Assembly: GCA_900074885.1 (NCBI GenBank)
Contig: FJUW01000070.1
Coordinates: 62,001-126,000, forward strand
Reading direction: 5' to 3'
Length of the DNA: 64,000 bases
Source: Rhynchosporium graminicola
Lineage: Eukaryota; Ascomycota; Leotiomycetes; Helotiales; Ploettnerulaceae
The position numbers were made by a program, and so were the translations under genes. Shown here one piece after another: positions 10,799 to 24,772 of the stretch (positions are counted from its first letter, which is position 1; each line of letters starts with the position of its first letter). The notes under the pieces were generated by a model. That model was not told the origin of the DNA, made no database searches, and worked only from the letters and a program-made list of their open reading frames with translations.

Positions 10799-12794
10799 TC
10801 ATATTATGTCATAATTCTGCTCAAAAATAACACCTCCACCACAGCGTAATGAAGCCTCTCCGTTCATAAAGCCATTCACCAATGCCGGCCCAACAAGCCG
10901 AAAGTATAAGCCACACCTCCGCAAAATCAACGGATATTTTGAGCCTTGAACAACAACAATCATATCGCCTTCCTTCATGGTTCGAGGACCAAGACCAAAG
11001 TGCCCCTTTGCAGTTCGAAAGACTCTTCGACACATCGAGGTCCATGTCATATCTTGGACGAATTGATCAGCTGACCCTTGGATGGCCATGCTTCGGACAA
11101 GTTCCTGCTCTTCTGTAGACAGGCTGACAAATAATCCGTCCAAGTCCCTGTCAGTCCGGACTCTTTCATATTCAAGAATCAAAGCTGCTAAGTCATAGGA
11201 TTGTTGTTCTTGTCTTTCTCCAACCGTGGAATCCTCGGTGTTCCAATATCCCCCCGTTAAAACAAGACCGAGTGCCACTATAAGCTCTCCTATCGATGCC
11301 AAAGGAATTTCAGGCTTGATGACAGTCTCCCTCCAGATGTGGTCGATCAGAAATGGTATTTTCTTCTGTTTCTCCTTTTCCAAGGTTGTGACAATGAGTC
11401 CACTTGGCTCTATCATATCCGAAAAAGCTCGCAACGTATCGACAAAAACACCGCGGCATCGTAAGATCTTGCCGCTCTCTGATTCGAGGATCCGAACAGA
11501 CTTGTCAGACTTTTCATTTGCGGCTTTGGTTGGACAGCGGAGTGGAGCAGTCAGATTCAACGCGTGCCAATCCGGAACCCAGCTCGGAATATCGAGGATA
11601 CCAGGCTCCTCATGATGGTCGACAAAAGCTAGAATTTCAAGGGTATCCATAGTCTCTATAACCCGCAGCGCCAATTGCGTATATGCCTGCGCGGTCGTGA
11701 TCGTATAGTCTGGTTCAACGAGCAACTTCCCATACACCTTCGCAGTAGGATGGGAAAGAAGAGCATAGACAAAATCGCGCGGGTCTGTTGATCGATGGAC
11801 TCGTGCCCAGTGCAGGACTTCAATAAAGCTATGCTCAGGCTTCCCAGAAGAATCTGTAACCCAGACGAGGTTGATGTGATTGCAAACCCACGACTTCATT
11901 CCAAGATGATTGATGACTGACGCACCATTATCGTCCAAAAATCGGCAAAACCTCGCTACCTCCCCCCATTCCATCCACAAGTCTTGCGTGCCCCAGAAAA
12001 ATCGTGCATCCTGAGCTAATCCCACTTCTTGAATAATCCACGCGCGATGGAAATATTCAACATCGAACAACGTTTTAACCGCAAGCCAGGATTTCAGAAG
12101 ATCCGCATCCTCGACTGTCATGTTGGCGTCGTCCCCTGAATGCAAATGCTGACGGGCCTTTTGCAGATGCTCGTGCGGGCTACTGTTGAAAGTTCTCAAG
12201 AAATCAATAGCCAGGACAGCTGTAGATTCTGCTTCTGCTCCACTCAAAGTTCCTAGCCAGCACAAAACATGCTTCGCATTTGTGTAGACGGCGCCCATCA
12301 GGCGGACCTGGGACTGACGCTCCGCAACATCCCTCTGATTGATGCATAACGCATCAACCCAGATGTGACGTGTTTTATCAAGAAATCGGAAGGCTAGGAG
12401 GGCTTTCGAGAGCCCTTTTCCGATTCCGATGTCTCCTTCATCTGTCTCGTCTATGCACCTGATCTGTGCCGCGGGAGTGGGGTCTCCCCTGTCGAGATTG
12501 GGTGTCAGCAATTGCTTATTCGTTCGGAACTAAGATATTTTGAGAAGAGGGAAACACATGTCTCGAGAAAATCTTGGACCTTGGGAAGCTTAGAAGAGAA
12601 ATGGGATTCCCTATCACGTACCAAACATATGAGAAGGCCTCGTAGTGCTGATCGCTGTCGATATGCTGAGCCCGGATATTGCATTTTAGAGGTTCATTCG
12701 AAGAACCTGGATGCACTTCTAGGATTCTGATATAGAAAGGGGGTAGAGGCTTGTATGGGTATCGATTGGCTGGGTAGGGCTGTTGGTCAGCCAT
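10799..12794 (-). CDS. HET-domain protein (620 aa), intact
   Basis: Heterokaryon incompatibility family protein. HET domains trigger cell death after non-self fusion or act as NLR effectors (family knowledge). Two exons in order of translation: 12622-12794 and 10799-12488. The GTACGT donor and CAG acceptor split the Trp codon of the signature and restore YEAFSYVWGD. Other HET blocks are IWVDALCINQRD, FHRAWIIQEVGL, STDPRDFVYALL and IPSWVPDW. The C-terminal region has the usual HET ending, TAKGHFGLGPRTMKEGD followed by VVVQGSKYPLILRR. No ankyrin, NACHT or WD40 repeats are attached, so it is a stand-alone HET protein of ordinary length. The start MADQQPYPANRYPYKPLPP at 12794 is the first in-frame ATG of exon 1. 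It is on the same strand as the HET pseudogene at 3083-5113, with low similarity outside the signatures. Confidence 0.93.
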
Positions 12795-15700
12795 TGCTTT
12801 AACCTACACTCTGCATTGTAAGCATCTTGACCCTCTTGATGAAAATTAGACGTGGAGCTTGTGCAAGCAGGCCTGACTCAACTGTAAAAATACATCTGCT
12901 CACATCTATCCTCACACTGCTACAAGACGAGGCACCAGTAATTCATGAGTTGAAACTAGATATTTTAGTCTGGACCATGGGGGATTTAAGGCAGGGGGAT
13001 GCGGGTGTGACAGTCCGGACCGAGCCGTTGATAGTGCGGCTGAGACATTTGACCAAATGTGGCCAAGGAATTATTGGCAATATTTGTTACTCGCTTTACA
13101 TGACGTTAATTGGATAGCCAAATATTGGCGAGGTGACCTAATGAGATTAGGCTGCTGCTGCCGTCCGCTTTCAAAGTCATTCGCCTTTCGTTTGCTACTA
13201 TCGTATCTTCCCTTTAGACAATCCCGTTCTGTGATTGAACTCAAAGTGCTCCGTGGGAGATCCTTAAAGTCCCAGTGTACGAACCTCCCAATGGGCCTCA
13301 TATGTATCTATTGCGGTAGCTAGCGCTGAGGATTGTCAGTTTTGGTATAGTGAAGAACTCTCACAAAACTACCGTTTCTTTTGCAAGTCCTCCACGCAAT
13401 CCTTGACCTTTTTGGTGAAAATAGACACCCCGACCTTCTCTTAAGCTGGCGTAACCTCCCTAGAACAATACCTGTGATTCCCTAGACTTCCACTGATCAA
13501 GCAGATCTTTATCAGCAAAGAAGATCTTTTTTGAAACCATTTTGGGCCTTTGTTTGTCTTCCTCGTCTTAACCCGATTTTGCGTTGATTGGATCTTCATA
13601 TTTTGTTCATGGTGACATAGGTCTCAGCTAGATATAGTCGCATGAAAGCATTGCCGTGGGTGTAGTGTAGTAGGACTTTTACGAGGAAAATTTGTATCAA
13701 GAAACCATGATGAATAGCTGACCCGGCTCTGAAAGCTCGTTCGTACCTTGCAGAATCGTGCGTCGTAGAGATAGCAGCGGACTTCTGTCACTTTCCTTCG
13801 TTAACAGAATCCTGGCATACCACGATCGAGTAGAAATGCGGCCCTTCATTGAAAGCCGATGCGGTGCTCCGTTGTCAAGTCCTGTCTCCTAGCAAGTTAT
13901 GTCATAGAATTTCTTGGAAACATAGAAGTTGATAAAAATTGTCAGAGAAGTCAATGCTGAGATCATCTACATCGATTATACTTTGCTGCGTGCTCGTCAT
14001 CGCTCTGAGGAGTGTTACTTGCTGCAATTTTTATAATATTCAAGGAGTTCGTCGTTTTCGTAGCTTTCTGGTGTGTCTCGCGGACACGAATGGAAATCAT
14101 CAAGGGGGACATAAACGAAACCGCGATGGAAACTCTCAAGAAGACTCGGAAGATCCTGTTCTTGTAACGAAGTTTTCATCGCCGAACTTCTAAGAGACAG
14201 TCGTGCAATTTAGAGGTTGTCCGATCGAGTTATCTCTGTTATGGCACAAAGCGTATGACGTTCATGTTGAAGAGACTAGCCTAGAGAAATACAGTGATTT
14301 CAATTGAGAATTTGAGAGTTGAGGTTTCGAATAGGTTTCGAATTTTGACGAAGGTGATAGGTTGTAAAGAATTATCTGCTCGACTGGAGATAGCTCGAAT
14401 ATAAATATACGCGTACAAAGTTACAAACTTTCAACTTCGACAGCTACCTATTCCATTCGAAAAACCTAAGCTCAGATAGTTAAACACTAGAATTTGACAA
14501 ACCATCATTAATTCGTATGCCTGGATAGTGTTTGGGAAATGGTTCTGATGCCGGATTACCCTGCAGATCAATAACCAACATTGAACTTTCAAGAAAGAAG
14601 GTTGAAAAGTGCCTGCTCGGGTCAGCTATCCAGAATCAGTCCCCTATATGTAAAAGAAAATTTGTATTTGATTGCAAAGAACTCGTTTCTGGGGTTTCAA
14701 GTGGTATATAACTTCGGCGTTCTGACTAAATGTTATCAGTACCATGACCCTGAATAGAACGTATAGATTGTGACCCCTTTGATCAGAAAACTCAGCACTC
14801 GACATCGTCGAAATTGTAAGACTGTCAGTGGTTCCATGCTAAAGCAAGCTAAAGCAAGGAGGGTCAAAGATATCAGCGAGATAAATTTGCCCGTGCCTGG
14901 CAAGTCACGCGAATGCAGTGAGAGAGCTTTTGCACATCAGGACTCGAGCAGTATGTAGCTAATTTACTTGAGGTCCTGATGATCGCACAACAGTCCATCG
15001 AAACAAGATGAATTGTGAAACAAAACACAAATGACAGCGAATATATCGAACCTGGGGTTTTAAGGGAAAACTAGCTCCTCTGGGGCAAAATGTACAGCCT
15101 CGCCGCAGATGTCTCGGGTCATGGTCGATGTTGATTGGAGATGTCTCGAAATCAGCTGAGAAAGGCGGGAAAGACTCAATTCGAGACAAGATGATGGATC
15201 ATCAGGCCGCCGCCAGCTCTAAGCGAGGACGTTTTCGTGCTATATACATATCAAGGAGGCAGAGCAAGATATACCAACTGAAAATCATCGATGGTGATTC
15301 GTGCGCCCTGACCATCACTGACGAGATGAGCCTCGGACCTTTCGAGATCACCTGATTCGTTCTATGGGTCTAATGTCGAGTTCCTCGGACTAGTAATGAA
15401 ATGAAGGGCTTTTGATGGTGTACAACCAATCTCGGTACAGCAGCTGTGCTTGCTTTAAATTCCGTTCAAGCATGCAGATGCATGGAATATTCATGCAATG
15501 ACTGGGTGGCAGCAGTCAAGCCATAAACAATTCTGCGACGCTGTGTGATGTCAAATATTGCTTTTTTTGGTGGTATTATTGACATGCATGCTATATTGGG
15601 GTCAATTTGTTGCCGTACCGAAGGTAGGTAGGTAATGCTAGCGAGATGTTCTTGACAACTTGATGGGCTTTGGAGGGGAGGGGAGGGAATCATGGGTTTA

Positions 15701-17047
15701 CAAGTGGCAAGGTAAGATGCGTTGTGGATTGTATGTAGACCTCGGGAGGGATTTGGCTAGTGTTGTTGACGATGAGCCACGAAGTGGATGCGCTGGCAGG
15801 CGAAACAAGCTAGGTACCCGACACCTGCAGTAGATGGCTCGCGTAAATCCCCGAGGTCCTTGCAATAACAAATACTGCACTGCCAAAATGATCAGACGTC
15901 AACGCCACTATGAGTTCCAATCTATGTTTTGTAAGGATGTTTCTGCTGGAATGAATGAATGGAAAGTTTCTGGCCCTATTTAGACATACATATATATACA
16001 TACATATATATATGGGCATATATATTTATGGGGCTTTCCATACCTACCTAATGTAGGTAAATGTCAAGTTGTGGCAAGCTGTGCTATTTATTGCTGGCAG
16101 GAGACGCGAATAGCTCTACTCATATATTGATAGAAGAATAGCGAAGCACGAATTGTCCAAGACTTCACAATCAATCTACCACTCGTCTGGCACTGTGAGC
16201 TGAGCGGCCTGATCTCTAGTATCCTCTCCGATCCCTCGATCCCGGACGCCTTTATCTACTTCCATCGCTATTATGTCTATCCGCTCCCGGACAGTCCAAC
16301 CAAGCAAGCCGCCAGCAATCAGTCTCCATGACATCAAAACACCATAACACCAAGACACCAAGACGACTTACGACTTCTCCCGGAGTTGAGGATAATCACT
16401 AACAGTCAACAGTCTCTCCGATTCTCATTCCCAGCCAGTTGTAGTACAAAGTCATCATCTCATCTACTGGTTGTGCTGTGCTCTCATCAATTTCACTACT
16501 ACGTGTTGTGGTAACCAATCTGGGCCAATCCCATCTCACCGCCCGCCAAAGCAGACAATGGTCACCGTGCACTGTAATCTCTTGCACCCTGGCATCGAAC
16601 CCCTGAAATGGCTCGGATTTGACCTTCCTCCCAGATCTGGACGTCGACCAGATATCCAGGTCACCTTCCCGAATCCTCATGTCAATAACCACTGAGCATT
16701 CTTGTCACTCCATTCACTCTATTCACTCTATAGAGAAAGAAGTAGATCTTGAGGCTATTCACGACCTGGATCACTCCCGATTGCATATACCTGGGTATTC
16801 GGAGATACTAAAAACGTCCATTCAACTATCTGCGAGCCCCTCGTCCGATCTGATACAAGCCACAACTCCAGCGCATTACACGCTAAAATATAATTTCGAA
16901 CGCGGCCACCAACGCAACCCTCTACACAACACCACAATTTGAGACGACACGACATTAATTCGAGCACCGCAGAACACCCAGTACCTGCTTTTGTACGGCA
17001 ATCACAATTCCTCTTCAGCCCACAGCGACAGCCCGTACCCGACTGCC
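12795..17047. other. Gene-poor region, 4.2 kb
   Basis: Only short open frames. One, 13954-14193, is listed separately because of its signal-peptide-like start. At about 15985-16035 there is an AT-rich microsatellite built from TATA and CATA units, and GTAGGTA/TACCTAC motifs recur around 15625 and 16045. The last 300 bases should hold the promoter and 5' UTR of the Msb1-family gene. No RNA gene was recognised. Confidence 0.45.
13954..14193 (+). CDS. Small ORF with hydrophobic N terminus (doubtful)
   Basis: 79-residue open frame starting with ATG. Its first 25 residues (MLRSSTSIILCCVLVIALRS and following) look like a signal peptide or a membrane segment. The remainder is Arg-rich and then acidic, ending near EDPVLVTKFSSPNF. 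There are five Cys residues, four of them within the first 24 residues, which is not a typical pattern for a secreted Cys-rich effector. No family recognised and no supporting splice structure. It could be chance. Confidence 0.2.
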   Translation: MLRSSTSIILCCVLVIALRSVTCCNFYNIQGVRRFRSFLVCLADTNGNHQGGHKRNRDGNSQEDSEDPVLVTKFSSPNF

Positions 17048-20000
17048 ATGCCGAGCTTCTTCTCGCGGCTGAAGGGCAAAGATGGCCCATCCAAAGTAAA
17101 GCAAGGTGCCCAGCAATCCACGCAGAACGACCTTCCGGCCAAACCACGATGGGAAGACGCCTGGATGCGCACCTCGGTCGATCCAGAGGAGGTACAAGAG
17201 CTGTTACGAGGATGTACGCTGGAATTGAAGTCGAGAGGTACGTTCACGGCTGTGGGAGCGGACGAGTGGCAGATATCCCGTCATCAGGCTCCGATGTTCT
17301 ACCCATTACGTTGCGATATCTTTCTCGTATTACACGCGCTAATCCATCAATATGACAGCTCTCGACACGCCGTTCCTTTTGCTGCCCTTCAGACCAACTT
17401 CGGATCCTAGTGCTGCTCGTTCTTTTGTTCGGAATTTCTTCGACAGAGGACTAAAAGGAGAGATGCTGGCACAAGAACTGCGGCTGACGGAGCCAATGGT
17501 ACGTAAAAGTTGATATAGTACATGGGCATAGCTGACGGGAAATAGGTTCTGTGCAGTGTAGTGAAATGGTGCTGGAGCAGATTACCTGGAGGGGTCGTAG
17601 GATGGGAAGTATACGAGCTTTTCAAAGTTGGAGAATCAGGTAGACATCACGCCAAGACCTGAGAGTGCGGAAACTGATTCTTTAGATTCCAACATGGCTC
17701 GAGATTCATTTGCGACTTTCATACCCTTGAGCGTGGAATCGGATGCACGCTCCAAGATTATTTTCGATTTCTTCGATCTGCTTGCTGCAATTGCTGCGCA
17801 TGCGAAGACGAACGGTCTTGGAGGACGGAAATTGTCCCGATTAGCAGGATGGTGGGGTTTTGGACATCATGATGGTGGGAAGGGCTTCGAGGGCGGTTAC
17901 AAAGGATGGGTTGCGTGAGTTGAAGAATGCTTTGGACAGAATAATGCTAATGCTATGCAGGGCTGCGGATGCTGCGAGTCATTTGTTCTTTGCGTACCTT
18001 CGATCACTAACACCAAGCTCTGTCAAAGGACTGAATGGAATCTCAACTCTCCCAATGTCTCTACAGAAGCTGGTCCAGGAAACCGAATACCCTCCCGAAC
18101 GACCATCCCTGCTTCAATCAAGGACGATGAAGGTGGTTATGATCGTGGATGCGGTCTCGCCGACACCATTTTCTTTACTGCGTAGAGCAAACCACTTTCA
18201 ATATCGCGACGATGATAGGGCTTTGCAGGCATTTTCAGAATATGAAGATCCCGTCAAAGCTCTCACAGACGAGTGTCGTCGTGTACTAAAGTCGATTTCC
18301 TCAGCAAACCAGTCCCAGGTATCAACATCGAAAGAATCGACTGGCCTGACAGATGCTTCGTGGTCTCGATTTGAAGATATTGGATTCTCTGGTGCATTCG
18401 AGGAAGAGGACGATGATGACGAGAGCAATTTCGCCAAAAAGAGGCCCCAACAAGGCCTACGAACGAAGCCCCAAACGAAGACAATAAATGGAGGAAGACC
18501 TCAGACACCATCTTGGGCAGATTTCCTGTCTTCTGGATTTGTCGATGAGGCTGCTAATGGTCCGGCGGCGCTTCTACTTCCACCTGACAAAGTTCTACCT
18601 CCGCTCGATATCAGAGGAAAGAGTTCGCAATCGCACAGACCAAGACTGGAGCAGAATTCCCTCGAACCAGGAGAATTGGCCAGTATCACGAGGTTCGATC
18701 TGGATGATTCTTTCTGGTGGGTCTGGATCAGCAGTTTGGCAGGCGAGGAAACTGGTGAGAGAAAAGCTGCATTCGGACGCTGTGCTCTGATTGAAACGGT
18801 TATTCGTGGTGGAAGATGGTTAGTAATGGAAGAAATGGTCAAGGGAGCAGCTCCAGCTCCAGAAGAGGGTGCTTACATAGCCGAGAAGAAGAGCTTCTGG
18901 GGTCGGTCGAAAAAGAACAAAGGCGGTGTCACTCGACGTAAATCAACTGGGAAACAGCCACTTGAGTCGACTACCAGCCTGAGACCCGGACTGAATTCTA
19001 CTCAAAGTATGGGTGCGAGCAAGACAAGCATTGGTCCTGATCAACATGCTCGAATTCAAGCAGCCGCCATTCAACTACAACAAAGGCAGCGACAAGAAGA
19101 ATCTATCCAAGCAACAGCTCGACGTGGAAGAAATGATACCGATGGTTATTCAACAAAGACAAGCAGTGTATTTACACTTCAACCAGTGATCATGAACGAA
19201 GCCTCTCCTGCTATGCAGTGGGCCAATAAGTATGACAAGGATGCCATTCGAGACGCATATCTCGCTGACAATGCCACCGGCCGAGGACTTGGAGAGGCGA
19301 CGATGCAGACGAATGGGAATGCAAAGAGCCAGGATACTTTGAGACCAGCTTCCCAGCCACGGGAGAATTCTCGTGAGAGAGACTTACCCGCACTTCCTTC
19401 TCCTGGACCTACTCAATCGCGCACACCTCCCCCTGCGCCTATGCCACCTACGCCAGGATTTGATGCGGATGAAGAGAATCACCGACACTTGTCAGAGAAG
19501 GCTGCCGAGGTTTCATTACCGGGAGACGCGCATCCATCAGATCGCGGTGCAGCACCATCACGCTTGGAAGCCCCGACTCCTGAGCCAAGAGCATCTGTTG
19601 ATCAAAGTGGACTAAGTCCGGAGAGTAGAGCCAAGCACAACAAACTCAAGAAGAAAGACCAAAGTGCTCCACCATCAAGTGGAGGATTCAGAAAGATGTT
19701 CGGCCGTAACAAGTCTAGCAAATCAGCTGCTCAGGGCCCACCACAAGTCATCAACAACGGCAACGGCCTCCAACCAGGCGGTGCGTCTCTTGGGAGACGA
19801 TTCTCCGGTTTTCGCCGAAATAAGAGCCCAATGGCTTCTCCTTCAAGCGAATCTCCGTCCTTGACAAAGCAGATGACCCGGCAATCAATGACCCAATCCA
19901 TCAGTCAGTCAATCAGCAACAACAATCGCAACTCCGAAGACTCTCACCAACGACGCACACCGATCGCCTCACCCGCCAAACCCTACGACCGCTCCTACGA

Positions 20001-20544
20001 CCCTTCAATTCAAGACGACCTCTCCCGGGTCGACACTAACGACGCCGACGAAGCTAATCAAGCATTCTCTTCCTTCGATCAAGGACCACTGGAAGACGTC
20101 CCAGCTTTCGTACCAGAAGACTCACCTCGACAATCCCCTCGCCGGAGCTTAGAAGAAGATGAAGCCGTTCCACCGCCTATCTCGAGGGTGAAGAGCAATG
20201 GTGAGGAACCGACGGCGAGTCCAGCGCAGGATCGATGGGCGCAGATCAGAAAGAACGCTGCGGAAAGGGCGGCGCACCGTCAGAGCGAGGAGCAGAGTCG
20301 TGGGACGGGATGGAGTGGGAAGACGGATGGCGATGATGCGGAGACCAGTGGTGAGGAGAGTAAGTTATCCCTCATGAAGCCTTATTAAAATAAAAATAAA
20401 AGTAGCAGAGGCTAATGTGAAGCAGCCATCGAGTCCAGAGTCGCGAGGATCAAGGCCCGTGTTGCTGAGTTAACAGGAAATATGGAGACTGGAGGCGATA
20501 GCCCTGTGTCTAGCACGAGACCTCCGAGGAGACCTATCAATTAA
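17048..20544 (+). CDS. Msb1/Mug8-family morphogenesis protein (1056 aa)
   Basis: Fungal protein of the Msb1 family (RhoGAP-like fold), linked in yeasts to Cdc42/Rho-dependent polarity and cell-wall signalling. Six exons: 17048-17237, 17359-17498, 17546-17639, 17686-17914, 17961-20359 and 20426-20544. All phases agree, giving 1056 residues. The N terminus is MPSFFSRLKGKDG. The Msb1 domain fills roughly the first 400-450 residues, with blocks WEDAWMRTSVDPEEVQELL, LDTPFLLLPFRPTSD, SVVKWCWSRLPGGVVGW, FIPLSVESDARSKIIFDF and AADAASHLFFAYLRSL. The rest is low-complexity, rich in Ser, Pro and Gln, with basic patches. The last exon adds a short helix (IESRVARIKARVAELTGN) that would be lost if intron 5 were retained, ending at a TAA at 20386. 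Family assignment rests on the pattern of the N-terminal domain. Confidence 0.9.
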
Positions 20545-23500
20545 ATTGCCTCGCCATGATGCCATCTCCTTTCGCAAGGGATGAAAGACAGTTACCAAGC
20601 CACAATTTGCACTCGACTTCTATCAACATCTTGACGCTTCTTCAGTACAAAACAAGTACCTACCCAATAATTCGAATCGAAAAAAACTACCGGGAATCTC
20701 CTGCGATATTTTTGGGTTCTTGAAACCTGCGAGATTGTCATACGAGATCGAACTTTTTACACTATTCACATATGCTTTGAGATACCACGAACGATTGCTA
20801 GTTGATCTTCAACTTCCTTTGCTTCATATTTCTTTATCTTGCTGCTGCTTCTGCTTTTTTCGTTGTGTTGGGGAGACATGGTGGGATAGGGACGCGGACA
20901 ATCTCGGGATAGAAATGCGCCGAGAGAATCTATGCAGGTTATACAGGTATGGGAAGGAGAAAGGACAGGAATTCTAGATACACATGCTGAGGGATGAATA
21001 ATAAGATACGCTTTTCACATTGCTGTATTCACACTTCCTCTCGCCTATTCTTTGATCAAATTTCTCTCGACTGTTATTGCTAAAGTATCCGTCCAGATCC
21101 TTGGTTTCGCTTGGAACCTCCCTGTTGAAAATGGCATTGCGGTACGAGGAGTTGAACGACGCAATATCTCACGCTAGCTATATCTTGGAGTAGGTTTATG
21201 ACGAGCTATGATATCGTATATGTGTAGATTGGCGTACTAATTATCACTCAAGTACTCTGAGTGTACTATTGGGTAGATCTGATTTGAGTTAAGATCAGTA
21301 CTTCGATCTCGTATTTGAAATAGATTTAAAGTATATTGAGATACGTGTAATATCCTACAGTATAAAAAAAAGAATAAAAAAAGCGAGTTTGGAGAGACGG
21401 GGGGGATAAGGGGGGAAGCTGGGGGAAGAATGAGTATTACATCTTAGTACCCTATCCTATTACCGGAGCAGGGCTTTGGTTTCGTGATTTTGCTGGTGGC
21501 TGAGTAGATTGGAGGGTCTGGAGTGGGTGGGTGTTTGAGGTGTAAGTCCTCTCTCTCCGTTGTTGAATCTCCTGATCTAATTCTAATCTATGATTTAGCG
21601 AAAGAGGGTGAGAGAGTGTTGACGAGGCAAGGCTTTGGATGGATAGGGAGTTAGGTACCAGGACGAGTAGCGTGGTGGAAGATTATTACAAGTGTGTTGA
21701 GGAATTCGAAGGTGGGTTGAGGGGGGTTGAGTTAAGTTAAGTACGCTGATTCTAGAGTTGAGTTTCACACGTAAGGTAGACTTGGCTTGGAGTGTAAAGT
21801 ATGCATAAACTAGGTGTAAGAATTCGCTTCACGCTTCACTTACGAAAAGCGAAGCTTGGGATAAATATCGGGGTTCAAGTCTAGCAATGTGCTATAACGG
21901 GGCGTATGTTATTGACTGATAGTGTTATGTCGTAAAAATAGTAGCGACAGTGTATACACGCGACGGAGACAAGAAAACGGCAAGAGTCGAGTAGCCTGTT
22001 GAATTCTTGATGGAGGGAGATGGCTTGGTTATAAGGATTCCTGTTCTGCTTTTGGGTTGGACTTTACATTTTATACTGCAGTCATCTCAGATTCTCATTC
22101 CTAAGCTCTAGCGCACGGGAAGATTCCTTTCGGATCAAACCTAAGAAGTCAATAATACAGTCATACTCGCCATGATCGCGATATTGAAGGAGGGGTAGAG
22201 ACGATGAAAATAATAAGTGGGAACCCCGCATGGGAACCTGATTTAATATTGGGAATGGATGGCTAGCCGCTAGAGCAGCAATTTTCACAATCGTTTGTCT
22301 AGATACAGCTATCTCCTTCCCTTAACTCGCTCATCTCGCATTTTTTTTCCAGTGAGAAGAGTGTTCAGGCCCGCAAAACTGACACACATGCAGCTTTTCC
22401 TGCAAATCCTCATCCTATTTCTGACGCCCGAACCCACCCTTCCCACTCGGTCATTAGATGTACAGGTCTCGGCTCCGTCTTTCTCGGCGACGTAGAAAAA
22501 TAACTGCGTACCCCATTAGAGCAGGGGGCGCTTCTGCGGAACTCCATTGTTGTCGGATCTGAGGATATTGATAAGGCAAAGGGCTTCTAGATTTTAGAGA
22601 CAGGCGATGCTGAGACTAAGAGTTACTCTGGGATGATGTGCTCAGCTGGCAGTGGAGTGGTGGTAGGTGGATGTTCACAGATGGGAAGTTGGAATGGTGA
22701 TTTGGATGAGGAGCTTGCTAAGAATATCTTTGAGAGGCTGGAGAGGTATTGTAGGATTTGCGGCGAAATTGTGGCTGGGAAGATCATGCAGTTGAATGTT
22801 GTTGATCATGATATTGTGCTGAGACTTGCGGGTGAGAGTTGGGGGCGAAATCTTGTATTAAAAAACATCAGCTTCTAGGATTTCAGAAGTTACGATACCA
22901 GTTCACGTGCTCTGGCTCCAATATTCTGATGTTAAGGTTGGAATGTTACAGGAGGGGTGTCATGAGTATGATAAAGGCGGGAATGGGATGACAGAAGTAG
23001 AAGATCTGAAACGAGATAGAGAGGAAGCTGGGACGAAAAGATGGGTGGTTGGAAATATAAACATGCCGGAGAGGAGGTTCAGGCTAGTGTTGGTTGTGCA
23101 CAGGATGCGGATTCCCCGAGAGGAGAATTATGTTCTAGATCTGGAGAAGGGAGACCCAGTTGAGAAAACAGATAGGTCTGGAAGCTGAACATCCAAACAA
23201 TATTATGGTAGACTTAAACAAGAACATGGGACCAATGCTTGGCCCGAGTGACTCCTGAATATTCCTGACTAGACCCGGCGCCTTGAGATATCGTAGCGGT
23301 CAAGAACAGCCTCTTCTTTGAAAATGTTGTGATACCCATCCTTGATATTAAGAACCGTAAAGACATCTGTTTCTGATATAGAAAGGTTTACCTAAAGGTT
23401 ATGACTTGAGGAACTGCATATCCTAAACTTCACTATAACAGATATTCAAACTGTCTCCGAGGCTTGTGGACACTATCAGGTGAAGCTCTGAACCGTTCAG

Positions 23501-24772
23501 AACACTCATGGTTCCATGACACTTTAATATTCTTAGGGTAATGACCTATCCCAAGTCTAGTGTAGTCCCCTCCACGCTCTGGATACCCGCCCAACGGCCT
23601 TCGTGTTTCAAACCTAGAAGCCTGCCACAGGAAATAGCTTCATAGAAAACCATCACATTACCTGCGTGTTCGTTAATAAAAGTACGCGGGCTCATATGAC
23701 GAATATACGTCTTTAGTTATCTTCAAGCAGACTCTCGTGTAGTGTCTGTGGGGTAATCTCTAAATTCTAATATTCCACTTCAAATGAATTCAAATATACT
23801 CTACATCACATCACTGCTTCCTGAATTTTCTGGGCCCCGAAAGGATTTCGAACGTTGTCATGGACCTTCTAGAACGCTTGTAACTTGATCCGAGGCAATT
23901 GAAGAACAGATTTACTCGATTAGGCTCGGCGCAGATCTGGACTGAGGCTGTCAGGGCCGCCTTTAGCGAGATCAAAGCTTGTGTAGGTCAAGCTATTTTG
24001 AAACTAGTATTTTTTTTCTGTATCCGAGATCTCTCTGAATTCTGTGACCTGATTCAGGTTGGTGGTGCTTTTTTTGATCGTACAGCTAAAGTCATCTATG
24101 ATGAAAGATCGATCACACTCCGTCTCGGCGTCTTACTATTTCCTACTCCCTAACGAGCGGGATGATTTGAGACTTTTAGGGGATGCAGGCCATTTCGTCA
24201 GACTTGAAGAAAGAAGATTAGGCGATGCCTATATCATCTAGGTAAATGAAATGTGCGTATCGTGAACCTTCTTTGACCACACGCCCAACCAAATCTCCAC
24301 ACTTTAGCGATCAAAGCTTGCCTGCATCATGATGGTATATCAGCCTTATGGCTAGCTAATCCCCGTTCTTAGGGACCGAAAAAATATTTGAAGGAACCAA
24401 GAAACAACGGTGCCTGCTGGACACTTTAGTGAAATTAGCTAGAGTGCTATTTTGCGTGTAAAGCAGGCCAGTAGAGCTTCTAGACCAATTAACTACCAAA
24501 TATCGCCTTTGGACTCTGAAAACATGGATCACTTGTGTAATATAACCTCGGATATCGTAGCAATGGTACGGAAAGAAATATTTTTGAATGATTATAGTCT
24601 GGTTTGCCGCGAGTTCAGAGTTTAATATTCCTTAGATTGCCGACGGCTCGAGACTAAACGAGGAGCTACTCGATATATATCTTGTTTGCTTTCGCACGTC
24701 TCAATAATCTCTTCCTCGTGGACTGAGCACATCGAACTTTAACAAGGATAAAACATCTCATCCCTTCGTCGC
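20545..24772. other. Gene-poor region, 4.2 kb
   Basis: Contains AT-rich and G-rich low-complexity stretches (about 21360-21435). Two adjacent open frames, 22633-22878 and 22907-23188, share a charged hydrophilic style (for example MTEVEDLKRDREEAGTKRWV) and may be relics of one gene, but I recognise no family. No RNA gene found. Confidence 0.4.
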
